This document shows positions 19,068 through 27,797 of a stretch of DNA of 64,000 nucleotides, in pieces. The translations under genes and the position numbers were made by a program. Source of the DNA: Azospirillum thermophilum (lineage in GTDB: Bacteria; Pseudomonadota; Alphaproteobacteria; Azospirillales; Azospirillaceae); contig NZ_CP029353.1 in NCBI RefSeq assembly GCF_003130795.1, forward strand, positions 1,689,501 to 1,753,500, written 5' to 3'. Under the pieces are notes generated by a model, which worked only from the letters and a program-made list of their open reading frames with translations, made no database searches and was not told the origin of the DNA. Numbering within the stretch: position 1 is the stretch's first letter; each line of letters opens with the position of its first letter.

Positions 19068-20075
19068 TCAACAGAACCACAGAATGCCCGTCAGGCTGAA
19101 CAGCGCAAGGAAGAGGCTGGCGCCCACCGCCAGCAGGAAGGGCCGCAGCCCCTTGGCGCGCAGGGCGGCCGGGTTGGCGTCCAGCCCCATCGCCGCCAGC
19201 GCCATGGTCAGCAGGACGGGCGCCACCATGCCGGCGGCGGCGCGGACCCAGCCGGGCAGCAGCCCCAGGCTGTTCAGCGCGATCAGCAGGAGGAAGCCGG
19301 CCACGAAGCCGGGAACCACCGGCGGGCGCTTCGCCACCGTGCCGTCCGCCGCCGGAGCCACCGCGGTACGGCTGGCGGCGAGGCCGAGGCCGATGACCAC
19401 GGGAGCCAGCAGCAGGACGCGAGACAGCTTGGCGACCGTTCCGACCTCGCCGGCCTCGCTGCCGTCCTGGAAGGCGGTGGCGACGGCCTGCGCCACCTCG
19501 TGGATCGAGGCGCCGGCCCACAGCCCGAAGCCGTGGGCGTCGAGCCCGAGCGGGCCGGCGAGCAGCGGATAGAGCAGCATGGCGGCGGTGCCGCACAGGG
19601 TGACGCAGGCGATGGCGTAGGCGACGTCCTCCTCCTCCGCCCGCGTCACGCTGTTGACCGCCAGCACGGCGGAGGCGCCGCAGATCGAGGTGCCGGCGCC
19701 GATCAGCCGGGCCAGCCGCTGCTCGACGCCGAGCCGGCGGCCGAGCCAGGCGCTGAACCACAGGCTGGCGGCCAGCGAGGCGGCGACCACCGCCAGCCCG
19801 GCCCCGCCCAGCCCCATCACCTGCCCGACCGTCAGTTGCGCGCCGAGCAGCACCACCGCCAGCCGCAACAGCGGCCGGACGGCGAAGGAAAGCCCGGGCC
19901 GCAGACTGTCCGGTACCCCGGCCGCGCCGCGCACCGCCATGCCCAGCCCGACCGCCAGCACCAGCGGACTGACCGCCGACAGGCCGGGCAGGCCATGCAG
20001 CGCCATCGCCGCACCGGCGAGCGCCGCCGCCACGGCGGTTCCGGGAACCAGGGGAAGGGAACGGGTGAGCAGCAT
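19068..20075 (-). CDS. YeiH-family putative sulfate exporter
   Basis: A 335-residue membrane protein with about ten hydrophobic helices and the YeiH/Cons_hypoth698 signature (GTSICGASAVLAVNSV, VAYAIACVTLCGTAAMLLYP, HEVAQAVATAFQDG). The family is annotated as putative sulfate exporters, but transport of sulfate has not been shown for most members. Start ATG 20075 has GGAGG upstream; a 20-residue in-frame extension is less likely. The linked LysR gene starts 28 bases downstream. Confidence 0.88.
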   Translation of the reverse strand: MLLTRSLPLVPGTAVAAALAGAAMALHGLPGLSAVSPLVLAVGLGMAVRGAAGVPDSLRPGLSFAVRPLLRLAVVLLGAQLTVGQVMGLGGAGLAVVAASLAASLWFSAWLGRRLGVEQRLARLIGAGTSICGASAVLAVNSVTRAEEEDVAYAIACVTLCGTAAMLLYPLLAGPLGLDAHGFGLWAGASIHEVAQAVATAFQDGSEAGEVGTVAKLSRVLLLAPVVIGLGLAASRTAVAPAADGTVAKRPPVVPGFVAGFLLLIALNSLGLLPGWVRAAAGMVAPVLLTMALAAMGLDANPAALRAKGLRPFLLAVGASLFLALFSLTGILWFC

Positions 20076-20188
20076 CGACGGGACCTCCGGCCTTGTGCCG
20101 GCGGGCTGGCGTCGCTCGCCATCCGCCGGTTTCACACAAGAACTGGGGCGAAATCGTCGATCAGTCCAATCTAATATAGTTACCGTTT

Positions 20189-20207
20189 CGATCCGGAATC
20201 CGGATCG
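20189..20207. promoter_or_regulatory. 19-base perfect palindrome between moeA and yeiH
   Basis: CGATCCGGA-A-TCCGGATCG reads as an uninterrupted palindrome 6 bases past the moeA stop. It could be a moeA 3' hairpin or an operator in the yeiH promoter region, since yeiH is about 110 bases downstream on the same strand. No T tract follows on either strand, so an operator is at least as likely. Confidence 0.45.
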
Positions 20208-20213
20208 ATGGGG

Positions 20214-21454
20214 TCAGCCGAACAGTCCGCTGAACGGCAGGAAATCGACCAGATCGCCCTCGCGGATCGCGGTGGCCTCGGCCGGCATGTCCACCAGCCC
20301 GTCCGCCTCGACCATCGAGGTCAGCACGCCGGAGCTGTCGCTGGGGAACTTCACGGCGACCGGCCGCCCCTGGCCGTCGACCTCCAGCCGGGCGCGCAGG
20401 AACTCGCGCCGGCCGGGCTTCTTGGTGAAGGAGAAGCCGGAATGGACGAGGTTGCGGGCGGTCGCCGTCCGCTCTGCCCCGGACAGCCGCAGGACCAGCG
20501 GCCGGCCGACCAGCAGGAAGGTGACCATGGCCGACACCGGGTTGCCGGGCAGGCCGAGGAAGGGCGTGCCGCACACCCGGCCGAAGGCCACGGGCTTGCC
20601 CGGCTTGATCGCCAGCTTCCACAGGTCGAGCGAGCCGAGGTCGCAGACCACCGTCTTGACGTGGTCCTCCTCGCCCACCGAGACGCCGCCGGAGGTGATC
20701 AGCAGGTCGGCCTCCTGCGCCGCCGCCTTCAGCGCGTCGCGCAGCAGGTCGGCCTTGTCGGGCAGGATGCCGAGGTCGCGCAGGTCCACCCCAGCGCGGT
20801 GAGCTGGGCGGCCAGGGTGAAGCGGTTGGCGTCGTAGATGGCGTGGGCGGGCTTGGCGGTGCCGGGCTCCCGCAGCTCGTCGCCGGTGGAGAACAGGCCG
20901 ACGCGCAGGCGCTTGCGCACGGTCAGGTGCGCGCGGCCGACCGCGGCGGCAAGGCCGACCTCCTGCGGGCGCAGGCGGTGCCCGGCCTTCAGCACGATGG
21001 CGCCCGCGCGCATGTCCTCGCCGGCCGGGCGGACGTTGGCCCCCTGCTTCAGGGCGGCGGGGACCAGCACCGAGTCGCCCTCGGCCGCGCAATCCTCCTG
21101 CATGGCGACGGTGTCGGCGCCGGCGGGAATCGGCGCGCCGGTGAAGATGCGCACCGCCTCCCCCTCGCCGACCGTGCCGGCGAAGGACGAGCCGGCGGGC
21201 ACGCGGCCGACCACGCGCAGCGGCCGACGCCCCTCCGCCGGGGCGGCGGCGCGGTAGGCCCAGCCATCCATGGCGGAGACGGCGACCGGCGGCACATTCA
21301 CCGGGGCGGCGACATCCTCCGCCAGCACGCGGCCGTTGGCGAGCCGCAGCGGCACCTCCTCCGTCCCGGTGACGGGGCCGTAGAGGGTGGCGAGCCTTGC
21401 GACGGCCTCGTCGAGCGGCAGGGCGGCGGGACCGTGGGCGGCGCAGCAATCCAT
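20214..21454 (-). CDS. moeA: molybdopterin molybdenumtransferase MoeA, split by an apparent -1 frameshift
   Basis: Inserts molybdate into adenylated molybdopterin to make molybdenum cofactor. The N-terminal frame (ATG 21454) has VPPVAVSAMDGWAYRA, FTGAPIPAGADTVAMQED and GLFSTGDEL, then ALGW. The frame is lost at the CCCC run 20789-20792. The -1 frame continues as VDLRDLGILPDKADLL with ITSGGVSVGEEDHVK, FGRVCGTPFLGLPGNPVSAM and the C-terminal domain IV to 20214. One more C gives a normal 413-residue MoeA. Mo-enzyme biogenesis needs this gene, which argues for a sequencing deletion. Confidence 0.92.
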
Positions 21455-21722
21455 CTTGCGGGTTCCTCAAAAACTGGCGGCGGCTCTGGCGGCAGCGCAT
21501 CCGGTCGCATGCCAACCGGCGAACTATGCCACCGGATCGCCCGGTTGACGCTTTGACCTTCGTCAACCCAGCCAGGACTTCGGCAACCCCTTCCGGACAA
21601 TGGCGAAAGCGGCGGCCGTGCCCCAACTTTCTCCCAAGTGCCCGTCGAACGGCCTGCCTACCCTTGCTGACCCCTTGCCGGCGCAAGGACCCAAAACGAT
21701 TCACGGTTCGGGGAGGACTGCA

Positions 21723-21920
21723 ATGATCCCGCTCGGCAGCACGGTGATGTTCCGCGGCCGCCCGGCCCTGGTGGTGGCGCGCACGCTGGCCGGCACCCCG
21801 TCCTATGACCTGCGGTTCGAGGACGGCACGGTGGCGAAATACGTGGCGGAGGCCGACCTGGACGCGCCGGACGCCTCGCACCTGCCGGACATCCAGCAGC
21901 TCAAGAGCCCGATGGCCTGA
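21723..21920 (+). CDS. small conserved protein, probable beta-barrel/SH3-like
   Basis: A 65-residue protein from ATG 21723 (GGGGAGG about 7 bases upstream). The pattern MIPLGSTVMFRGRPALVVA, YDLRFEDGTVAKYV looks like a small SH3-like barrel such as those found in short carbohydrate- or RNA-linked proteins. No function can be assigned. It is divergent from moeA and convergent with rsgA. Confidence 0.6.
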   Translation: MIPLGSTVMFRGRPALVVARTLAGTPSYDLRFEDGTVAKYVAEADLDAPDASHLPDIQQLKSPMA

Positions 21921-21966
21921 GCGCCGGCCGGCGCCGGGCCGCCGCGGGGCCCGACGCCGGTTCCGG

Positions 21967-23052
21967 TCACCGCCTCTCCTGCTCCTTCTGCTTCAGGATG
22001 GTGCGGACGGCCTTGCCGAAGGCCCTGTCCTTCGCCTTGCGCTCGGCCAGGCTGGCCGAGTTGAACCGCTCCTCGCGGACCAGCTTGCGCCAGCGCGCCA
22101 GCCGGGCGGCGTCGACCTCCCCGGCCTCGACCGCCGCACGCACTGCGCAGCCGGGCTCCGTCTCGTGCCCGCAATTCCTGAAGCGGCACCGGCGGGCCAG
22201 CGAGTCGAGGTCGGCGAACAGGCTGGCGATGCCGCCCCCGGCATCGACGAGCTGGAGTTCGCGCATCCCCGGCAGGTCGAACACGGCGCAGCCGTCCGGC
22301 AGCAGGTGGAGACGGCGCCCGGTCGTCGTGTGGCGGCCGCGGTCGTCGTGCTCGCGGATGGCGCGCGTCGCCGCGACCGGCCGGCCGGACAGCGCGTTGA
22401 GCAGCGACGACTTTCCGACGCCCGAGGAGCCCAGGAAGACGACGGAGCTGCCGGACCTGCACCAGTCCGCCAGCGCCGCCTTCGGCTGGTCGCCGAGCGC
22501 ATTCACCAGCACGACCGGGATATCGCCGGCGATCGTGCCCGCCTCGGCGGCGTAGCGCTGCGGGTCCGGACAGAGGTCCGGCTTGGTCAGCAGGATGACC
22601 GGCGCCACCCCGGCCTCGCGCACGACGGACACGTAGCGCTCCAGCCGGGCGCGGTTGAAGTCCTGGTTGCAGGACGAGACGATGAAGGCGGTGTCGGCAT
22701 TGGCGGCGATCAGCTGGATCTGCCGCCCGGTGCCGGGGGCGCGCCGCTTCAGCAGGCTCTTGCGGCCGAGCAGCCGGCTCGCGGCCGGGCGGTCGCGGTC
22801 GTACAGCAGCCAGTCGCCGACGGTGACGTCGGGGCGGAAGGGGATGGTGCCGTCGAAGTCGGCGCCCTGCACCCGCAGGCGGTCGCGATGGACCTCCGTC
22901 ACGCGGACGGCGGGCGTTCGCGCGAGGTCCTCCACGCTGGTCTGCTGGGCGAAAAAGGGCTGCCAGCCGAGCCTTTCCAGCGTCGAGAGGGTGGTCGTCC
23001 TGGTGGAGCCGCCGGGAGTGGTCGGCAGGAATCGTGAATAGTCCCGAGCCAT
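21967..23052 (-). CDS. rsgA: ribosome small-subunit-dependent GTPase A
   Basis: A 361-residue circularly permuted GTPase for late 30S maturation. The N-terminal OB domain is followed by permuted G-motifs: LLTKPDL (G4), then GSSGVGKSSLLNAL (G1) and DLPGMREL (G3). The C-terminal zinc knuckle is visible as CRFRNCGHETEPGCAV, in the expected Cys-Cys-His-Cys order. Start ATG 23052. The region upstream is unusually structured. Confidence 0.93.
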   Translation of the reverse strand: MARDYSRFLPTTPGGSTRTTTLSTLERLGWQPFFAQQTSVEDLARTPAVRVTEVHRDRLRVQGADFDGTIPFRPDVTVGDWLLYDRDRPAASRLLGRKSLLKRRAPGTGRQIQLIAANADTAFIVSSCNQDFNRARLERYVSVVREAGVAPVILLTKPDLCPDPQRYAAEAGTIAGDIPVVLVNALGDQPKAALADWCRSGSSVVFLGSSGVGKSSLLNALSGRPVAATRAIREHDDRGRHTTTGRRLHLLPDGCAVFDLPGMRELQLVDAGGGIASLFADLDSLARRCRFRNCGHETEPGCAVRAAVEAGEVDAARLARWRKLVREERFNSASLAERKAKDRAFGKAVRTILKQKEQERR

Positions 23053-23099
23053 CGGGGTCGTCCCGTGTTCCGGCCCGGGGCACGGCCCCGAGCCTGGGT

Positions 23100-23205
23100 G
23101 TCATTTCAAATGACGGTGCAGGACCTCATCGCTTGCCTTGTTCCGGCAAACGGCAGTTCTCAGACGGTCCTGCACCGGGAGGCGCTGCGGCCTCCCCACC
23201 TCACC
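23100..23205. other. multi-stem structured intergenic element upstream of rsgA
   Basis: Within the 344-base gap between rsgA and tRNA-Ser four consecutive base-paired elements are visible. They are a 15-base palindrome GTCATTTCAAATGAC (23100-23114); a 12-base-pair stem (23114-23125 with 23166-23177, CGGTGCAGGACC and its complement) that encloses a small TTGCC/GGCAA hairpin (23133-23137, 23145-23149); and a hairpin GGGAGGC/GCCTCCC (23177-23183, 23190-23196). No coding potential was seen in the gap. It may be a leader, a small RNA or a repeat element. Confidence 0.55.
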
Positions 23206-23373
23206 GGGGCATCCAAACTCCCTTGACGATGCCGCCAGGATAGCACCGGCGCCGGGCGCCTTCAAAGGCTTCGGATCAGCCCGGCGAACGGCCGGCCTGT
23301 GCTGTCCGATTGCAGGTCACGGGATCGTGGGAGGTGGTCCGGAAGGAGACGCGCTGCTGTGCGGGCCTGCTTC

Positions 23374-23411
23374 GGGGATGGTGGCGGAGGGGATGGTGGC
23401 GGAGGGGATGG
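23374..23411. repeat. 15-base tandem repeat reaching into the tRNA-Ser 3' end
   Basis: GGGGATGGTGGCGGA occurs twice in direct tandem (23374-23388, 23389-23403) and a third partial copy continues as GGGGATGG inside the tRNA. Each unit contains the complement of the tRNA 3' acceptor and CCA end. It looks like a small tandem duplication of the tRNA tail. Confidence 0.75.
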
Positions 23412-23489
23412 GATTCGAACCCACGATAGGGTTTTAAGCCCTATGACGGTTTAGCAAACCGTTGCCTTCAGCCACTCGGCCACCCCTCC
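23397..23489 (-). tRNA. tRNA-Ser (anticodon GCU)
   Basis: On the minus strand the sequence starts GGAGGGGTGGCCGAGTGGCT and ends with the T-loop GGTTCGAATCC and the acceptor complement CCCCTCC. The 7-base-pair acceptor stem, the D arm, the anticodon stem ACGGT/ACCGT with loop TTGCTAA, and a long variable arm (class II) are all visible. The anticodon is GCT, serine for AGC/AGU codons. Discriminator G and an encoded CCA are present (23397-23400). Confidence 0.95.
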
Positions 23490-23666
23490 TGCCGGAGCGA
23501 TGCGCGCGGCATCGCTGGCGTCCGTGGGTTCTAGCGGCCCCCCCATGCCCTTGTCAACGGCTACGTTGTCCCCATCCCCAGCATTTACCATCGGCAACCG
23601 CGGTCCGGCCGGCCGGCCGCCGCGGGGCGCGGAAGCGGCAGAAACTGAGAAAGCGTGAAAAATCTG

Positions 23667-23691
23667 TCTAAAATTTTAGTGATCTTTTAGA
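23667..23691. promoter_or_regulatory. AT-rich dyad upstream of small basic gene
   Basis: An AT-rich island (about 23650-23700) stands out in GC-rich DNA. It holds CTAAAATTTTAG, a perfect 12-base palindrome (23668-23679), and the wider pair TCTAAAA / TTTTAGA (23667-23673, 23685-23691). It is about 80-100 bases upstream of the gene at 23774 and looks like a promoter or regulator site. Confidence 0.45.
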
Positions 23692-23773
23692 GAAAACGGG
23701 GTAGCCTGCTCTCCATGATCGATTGAGTGCCACCGACCTCCGTCCTGTCCCCCATCCGTCGCGGGAGGAAGCC

Positions 23774-24010
23774 ATGTCCCTGTCACGCCGTTGCGCCGAG
23801 ACGCTGCTCGATCTCGTGGAAATCAAGCTGAGCTGCCTGGAGATCACCGACCGCGAGGACATGCGGGAGAAGGAGCTGCTGCAGCGCTGCGTGCAGGAGC
23901 TTCAGGCGGAACTGCGCGGGGAGAACGGGGCGACGACCGCCTTCATCGCGCCCAAGCGCCGCGGCCGGCGGCCGAAGCACCTGCAGTTCCACGAGCTTCA
24001 CGTCGCCTGA
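23774..24010 (+). CDS. small protein with basic AT-hook-like tail
   Basis: A 78-residue protein from ATG 23774, with GGGAGGAA upstream. The first 50 residues are helical and leucine-rich (ETLLDLVEIKLSCLEI, ELLQRCVQELQAELRG) and probably form a coiled coil. A basic segment APKRRGRRPK near residue 62 resembles an AT-hook DNA-binding motif, with GRRPK as core. Its 3' end overlaps the convergent histidine kinase gene by 13 bases. No family was recognised; nucleic-acid binding is inferred only from the basic motif. Confidence 0.6.
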   Translation: MSLSRRCAETLLDLVEIKLSCLEITDREDMREKELLQRCVQELQAELRGENGATTAFIAPKRRGRRPKHLQFHELHVA

Positions 24011-25764
24011 CGGTCGGGCTCCGGCACCGGCGCGGTCTCCGCCTCCGCCAGTGGCGCCTCGCGCGGCAGGATCATGGTGAAGCGGGTGCCCTGCCCCGGC
24101 CAGGAGGTCACCTGGATGGTGCCGCCGAGCGGCCCGGTGACCGTGTTGAACACGATATGCAGCCCGAGGCCCGAGCCGCCCTGCCCCCGCTTGGTGGTGA
24201 AGAAGGGCTCGAACACCTTGGGCAGATGCTCCGGCTGGATGCCGGCGCCGTCGTCCATGAAGTCGAGTCGCACATGGTCCGGCCCGTCCGGCTGGGCGGT
24301 GAGGCGGATGGTGCCGGTTCCGCTGTCGCCGTAGGCGTGGACGATGGCGTTGATCACCAGGTTGGTCAGGACCTGGCTCAGCGCCCCCGGATAGCTGTCG
24401 AAGGTCAGATCCTCGGCGCAGTCGACGAAGACCTTCAGGCGCGTGCGCTTCAGGCGCGGGCGCAGCGAGAACAGCACCTCGTCGATGTAGCCCTTCAGCT
24501 CGAACACCCGGCGGTCGCCGGAGGACTGGTCGACCGCCACCTGCTTGAAGCTCTGGATCAGGGCGGCGGCACGGTCGATGTTGCCGACCAGCAGCCGGGC
24601 GCTCTCCCCCAACCCGTCGAGGAACTCCGTCAGGTCCGACTTGCGCAGCATGCCGGCGTCCAGCCGCTGGCGGATCCGGTCGGCCTGCTCCCCGATATGG
24701 CTGGCGGCGGTGAGGCCGATGCCGATCGGCGTGTTGATCTCGTGCGCCACCCCGGCGACGAGCTGGCCGAGCGAGGCCATGGTCTCCGCCTGGATCAGGT
24801 TCTCCTGTGTGGCGCGCAGTTCGGCCAGCGCCGCCTCCGCCCGCTCCTTCGCCTCGGTCATCGCCGATTCCGCGGCCTTGCGGTCGGTGATGTCGTAGAG
24901 CCAGGTGAGGTAGGCGGGCTCGCCGTCGAGCTCGATGGCGTTCCACGAGGACAGCACCCAGACGACCGAGCCGTCGGAGCGGCGGAAGCGCACCTCGGCG
25001 TCGCGGAACGGCCCCTCATGCTCCAGCCGGCCGATCAGCCGGTTGCGGTCCGCCGGGTCGACATAGAGCCGCGGCACCGGCGTGCGCATCATCTCCGCCC
25101 GGTCCATGTCGAGGATGCGGGCCGAGTGGGCGTTGCTGAACAGCCAGCGCCCGTCGCGGGTGGTGACGTTGACCGCGATGGGCGCCGCCTCCAGGATCTT
25201 CAGCAGCCGCTCCTCGCTGGCGCGCAGCCGCTCCTCCTGCCGGCGGCGTTCGGTGATGTCGATCATGATGCCGACATAGCGCACCGCCCGCCCATCGGGG
25301 TCGCGGATCGCCTTGCCGCTGGCCGAGATCCACAGCCAGCCGCCGCCCTCGCGCCTCAGCCGGTAATCATAGGCGTAGCTGTCGGTCTCGCCCGCGAGGT
25401 GGGAGGCGATGTGCGCCAGGACCCGCTCGCGGTCCTCGGGGTGAATGCGGCTTTCCCAGAAGTCCGGCGGCATCGGCGGGATGCCGGTGAAGCCCAGCAT
25501 CCGCGGAAAGGTGTCGGACCACCAGCAGGTGCCGGCGACGAGGTCGGCGTCCCAGGCGGCAGCGCCGGTGGCCTGCAGCGTCATCTCCAGCCGGGCGCCC
25601 AGCTCCTCGCGCTCGACGGCTTCGGGCGGGGAAGGCGGTGCCGGAGACGGGGCGGAGGCACGGCGCCGGGCGGCGCGAAAGCCGAGGACGGCGCCGCACA
25701 GCAGCCCGACGGCCCCGCCGGCCGCCAGGACGCCCACCAATCCGCCTGTCACCTCGATCGTCAT
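23998..25764 (-). CDS. membrane-anchored PAS sensor histidine kinase
   Basis: A 588-residue kinase. One transmembrane helix is at about residues 8-28, then a PAS domain at 55-180 and a second at 180-300 (PAC motif WLYDITDRKAA near the end). A short coiled region leads to HisKA with the phospho-acceptor H341 in AGVAHEINTPIG, and HATPase follows with N-box NLVINAIVHAY, DDGAGI and GGSGLGLHIVF. There is no receiver domain, so a separate response regulator is needed and none is adjacent. Start ATG 25764 has GGAGG upstream. Confidence 0.92.
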   Translation of the reverse strand: MTIEVTGGLVGVLAAGGAVGLLCGAVLGFRAARRRASAPSPAPPSPPEAVEREELGARLEMTLQATGAAAWDADLVAGTCWWSDTFPRMLGFTGIPPMPPDFWESRIHPEDRERVLAHIASHLAGETDSYAYDYRLRREGGGWLWISASGKAIRDPDGRAVRYVGIMIDITERRRQEERLRASEERLLKILEAAPIAVNVTTRDGRWLFSNAHSARILDMDRAEMMRTPVPRLYVDPADRNRLIGRLEHEGPFRDAEVRFRRSDGSVVWVLSSWNAIELDGEPAYLTWLYDITDRKAAESAMTEAKERAEAALAELRATQENLIQAETMASLGQLVAGVAHEINTPIGIGLTAASHIGEQADRIRQRLDAGMLRKSDLTEFLDGLGESARLLVGNIDRAAALIQSFKQVAVDQSSGDRRVFELKGYIDEVLFSLRPRLKRTRLKVFVDCAEDLTFDSYPGALSQVLTNLVINAIVHAYGDSGTGTIRLTAQPDGPDHVRLDFMDDGAGIQPEHLPKVFEPFFTTKRGQGGSGLGLHIVFNTVTGPLGGTIQVTSWPGQGTRFTMILPREAPLAEAETAPVPEPDRQAT

Positions 25765-25836
25765 AGGACCTCCAAGCGGGGCCATACTGAAGCTTGGCGG
25801 CTATCCGGCGCAATGCCGCAACATGGGAGACAAACG

Positions 25837-25875
25837 AAAAAGCCTCCCTCCGGGCGGAGAGAGGCTTTCCGTTTC
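25837..25875 (-). terminator. Rho-independent terminator of gatB
   Basis: The minus-strand hairpin AAAGCCTC / GAGGCTTT (25839-25846 with 25861-25868, inner pairs CTCCG/CGGAG) is followed by a TTTTTCGTTTG run. It lies between the gatB stop and the histidine kinase start. Confidence 0.8.
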
Positions 25876-25900
25876 GTCCGGTCCATCCCCGGAAGCGGGA

Positions 25901-27352
25901 TCAGCCCTTCAGCTTGGCCGTCAGGATCTCGTTGACGAGCGCCGGGTTGGCCTTGCCCTGGGTGGCCTTCATCACCTGGCCGACGAAGAAGCCGAACAGC
26001 TTGTCCTTGCCGGAGCGGAACTCCGCCACCTTGTCGGCGTTGGCCGCCAGCACCGAGTCGATGGCGCCTTCGATGGCGCCGGTGTCGGTGACCTGCCGCA
26101 GTCCCTTCTGCTCGACGATGTCGGCCGCCTTACCGCCGGTCTCGAACATCGCCTCGAACACCTCCTTGGCGATGCGGCCGGAGATGGTGTTGTCGGCGAT
26201 CAGGTCGATCAGGCCGCCCAGGTTCTCGGCGGAGACCGGGCTCTCCTCGATCTCCTTGCCGGCCTTGTTCAGGGCGCCGAACAGCTCGCCGGTCACCCAG
26301 TTGGCCGCCATCTTCGGGTCGCGGCCCTTGGCGACCGCCTCGTAGAAGTCGGCCTTGGCCTTTTCCGACACCAGCACGTTGGCGTCGTAGGGCGACAGCT
26401 TGTAGTCGGCGATGAAGCGGGCCTTCTTGTCGTCGGGCAGCTCCGGCAGGGTGGCCTTGATCTCCTCCACCCAGGCGGGGTCGAGCTCCAGCGGCAGCAG
26501 GTCGGGATCGGGGAAGTAGCGGTAGTCGTGCGCCTCTTCCTTGGAGCGCATGGAGCGGGTCACGAGCTTCGTCGTGTCCCACAGCCGGGTCTCCTGGTCG
26601 ATCCTGCCGCCCTCCTCCAGGATCTCGATCTGGCGGCGGGCCTCATACTCGATCGCCTGCATGACGAAGCGGATCGAGTTGACGTTCTTGATCTCGCAGC
26701 GCGTGCCGAACGGAGCGCCCGGCTTGCGCACCGACACGTTGACGTCGCAGCGCATGGAGCCTTCCTCCATGTTGCCGTCGCAGGTGCCGAGATAGCGCAG
26801 GATCGAGCGCAGCTTGCGCACATAGGCGCCAGCCTCCTCGGCCGAGCGCATGTCCGGCTCCGACACGATCTCCATCAGCGCCACGCCCGACCGGTTGAGG
26901 TCGATGTAGGTCTTCGACGGATGCTGGTCGTGCAGCGACTTGCCGGCGTCCTGCTCCAGGTGCAGGCGCGTGACGCCGACCGTGCGGCTGGAGCCGTCCG
27001 GCATGTCGAGGATGATCTCGCCCTTGCCGACGATGGGCTGCAGATACTGGCTGATCTGATAGCCCTGCGGCAGGTCGGCGTAGAAGTAGTTCTTGCGGTC
27101 GAAGACCGAGGTCAGGTTGATCTGCGCCTTCAGCCCGAGGCCGGTGCGCACCGCCTGCTCGACGCAGAACCCGTTGATGACCGGCAGCATGCCGGGGAAG
27201 GCGGCATCGACGAAGCTGACCTGGCTGTTCGGCTCGGCGCCGAAGGCGGTGGCGGCTCCGGAGAACAGCTTGGCGTTGGAGATGACCTGGGCGTGGACCT
27301 CCAGCCCGATCACGACTTCCCAATCGCCCGTTTCGCCCTGAATGTACGACAT
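25901..27352 (-). CDS. gatB: aspartyl/glutamyl-tRNA amidotransferase subunit B
   Basis: A 483-residue GatB, the tRNA-binding and kinase subunit of the GatCAB complex that converts Glu-tRNA(Gln) or Asp-tRNA(Asn) to Gln/Asn-tRNA. Clear markers include [12 protein letters not shown], the [17 protein letters not shown] segment, [19 protein letters not shown], then the YqeY-like C-terminal domain ending in [11 protein letters not shown]. Start ATG 27352 was chosen over four extra upstream residues. It is separated from gatA by two unknown genes. Confidence 0.96.
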   Translation of the reverse strand: MSYIQGETGDWEVVIGLEVHAQVISNAKLFSGAATAFGAEPNSQVSFVDAAFPGMLPVINGFCVEQAVRTGLGLKAQINLTSVFDRKNYFYADLPQGYQISQYLQPIVGKGEIILDMPDGSSRTVGVTRLHLEQDAGKSLHDQHPSKTYIDLNRSGVALMEIVSEPDMRSAEEAGAYVRKLRSILRYLGTCDGNMEEGSMRCDVNVSVRKPGAPFGTRCEIKNVNSIRFVMQAIEYEARRQIEILEEGGRIDQETRLWDTTKLVTRSMRSKEEAHDYRYFPDPDLLPLELDPAWVEEIKATLPELPDDKKARFIADYKLSPYDANVLVSEKAKADFYEAVAKGRDPKMAANWVTGELFGALNKAGKEIEESPVSAENLGGLIDLIADNTISGRIAKEVFEAMFETGGKAADIVEQKGLRQVTDTGAIEGAIDSVLAANADKVAEFRSGKDKLFGFFVGQVMKATQGKANPALVNEILTAKLKG

Positions 27353-27485
27353 AGTTCGGCCCAATTAGCTTCGTGCGGTCTTTGCGTCATGTCTGCCGTT
27401 ACGTCCGTTCCGGAGCATCGCCGATGCGACGTCCCAGCGGGTCACGCAGACGCTTCATCATTCATCGGGCTGCGCCCGGGAACTG

Positions 27486-27797
27486 TCATTTCTCGGAGAA
27501 ACGGATTCTCCCGACTATGACATGGTAAAAGGGACCATCGTAGAAATCGCCGTTGGCCAGCCGCACCGCCTGCGACGGCTGGATGAGGTCAAGGGTATAG
27601 TAGATCCGGAGTACCTTCCATGCCCCCGCCAACCAGGACTCCTTGACGAGGATGTCCTTCGGACTGGCAGGAATGACCCGGTCGGGACGATCCGGCTCCT
27701 CGACGATCCGGCCAAGCGCGACCATGAGGCGCTCCAGGGCGTAGAAGTCCAGAGCCGGCAGGCTGGCGCAGACATCGAGCTTGACCGGGATGTTCAT
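27486..27797 (-). CDS. uncharacterised 103-residue protein, second gene of an overlapping pair
   Basis: A 103-residue protein beginning MNIPVKLDVCASLPALDFYA. It contains LMVALGRIVEEPDRPDRVIP and WKVLRIYYTLDLIQPSQAVRL segments and ends YHVIVGRIRFSEK, a mixed alpha/beta pattern. No family was recognised. Its ATG overlaps the stop of the upstream small gene (27794-27797), so the two are coupled. Base composition is lower in GC than the flanking gat genes. The overlapping-pair form is typical of toxin-antitoxin or other accessory modules, but nothing proves that. Confidence 0.6.
   Translation of the reverse strand: MNIPVKLDVCASLPALDFYALERLMVALGRIVEEPDRPDRVIPASPKDILVKESWLAGAWKVLRIYYTLDLIQPSQAVRLANGDFYDGPFYHVIVGRIRFSEK

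Noticed and set aside
23791..27520. two very long open frames opposite the histidine kinase and gatB
   Set aside because: Same shadow effect; the real genes have clear motifs and starts.
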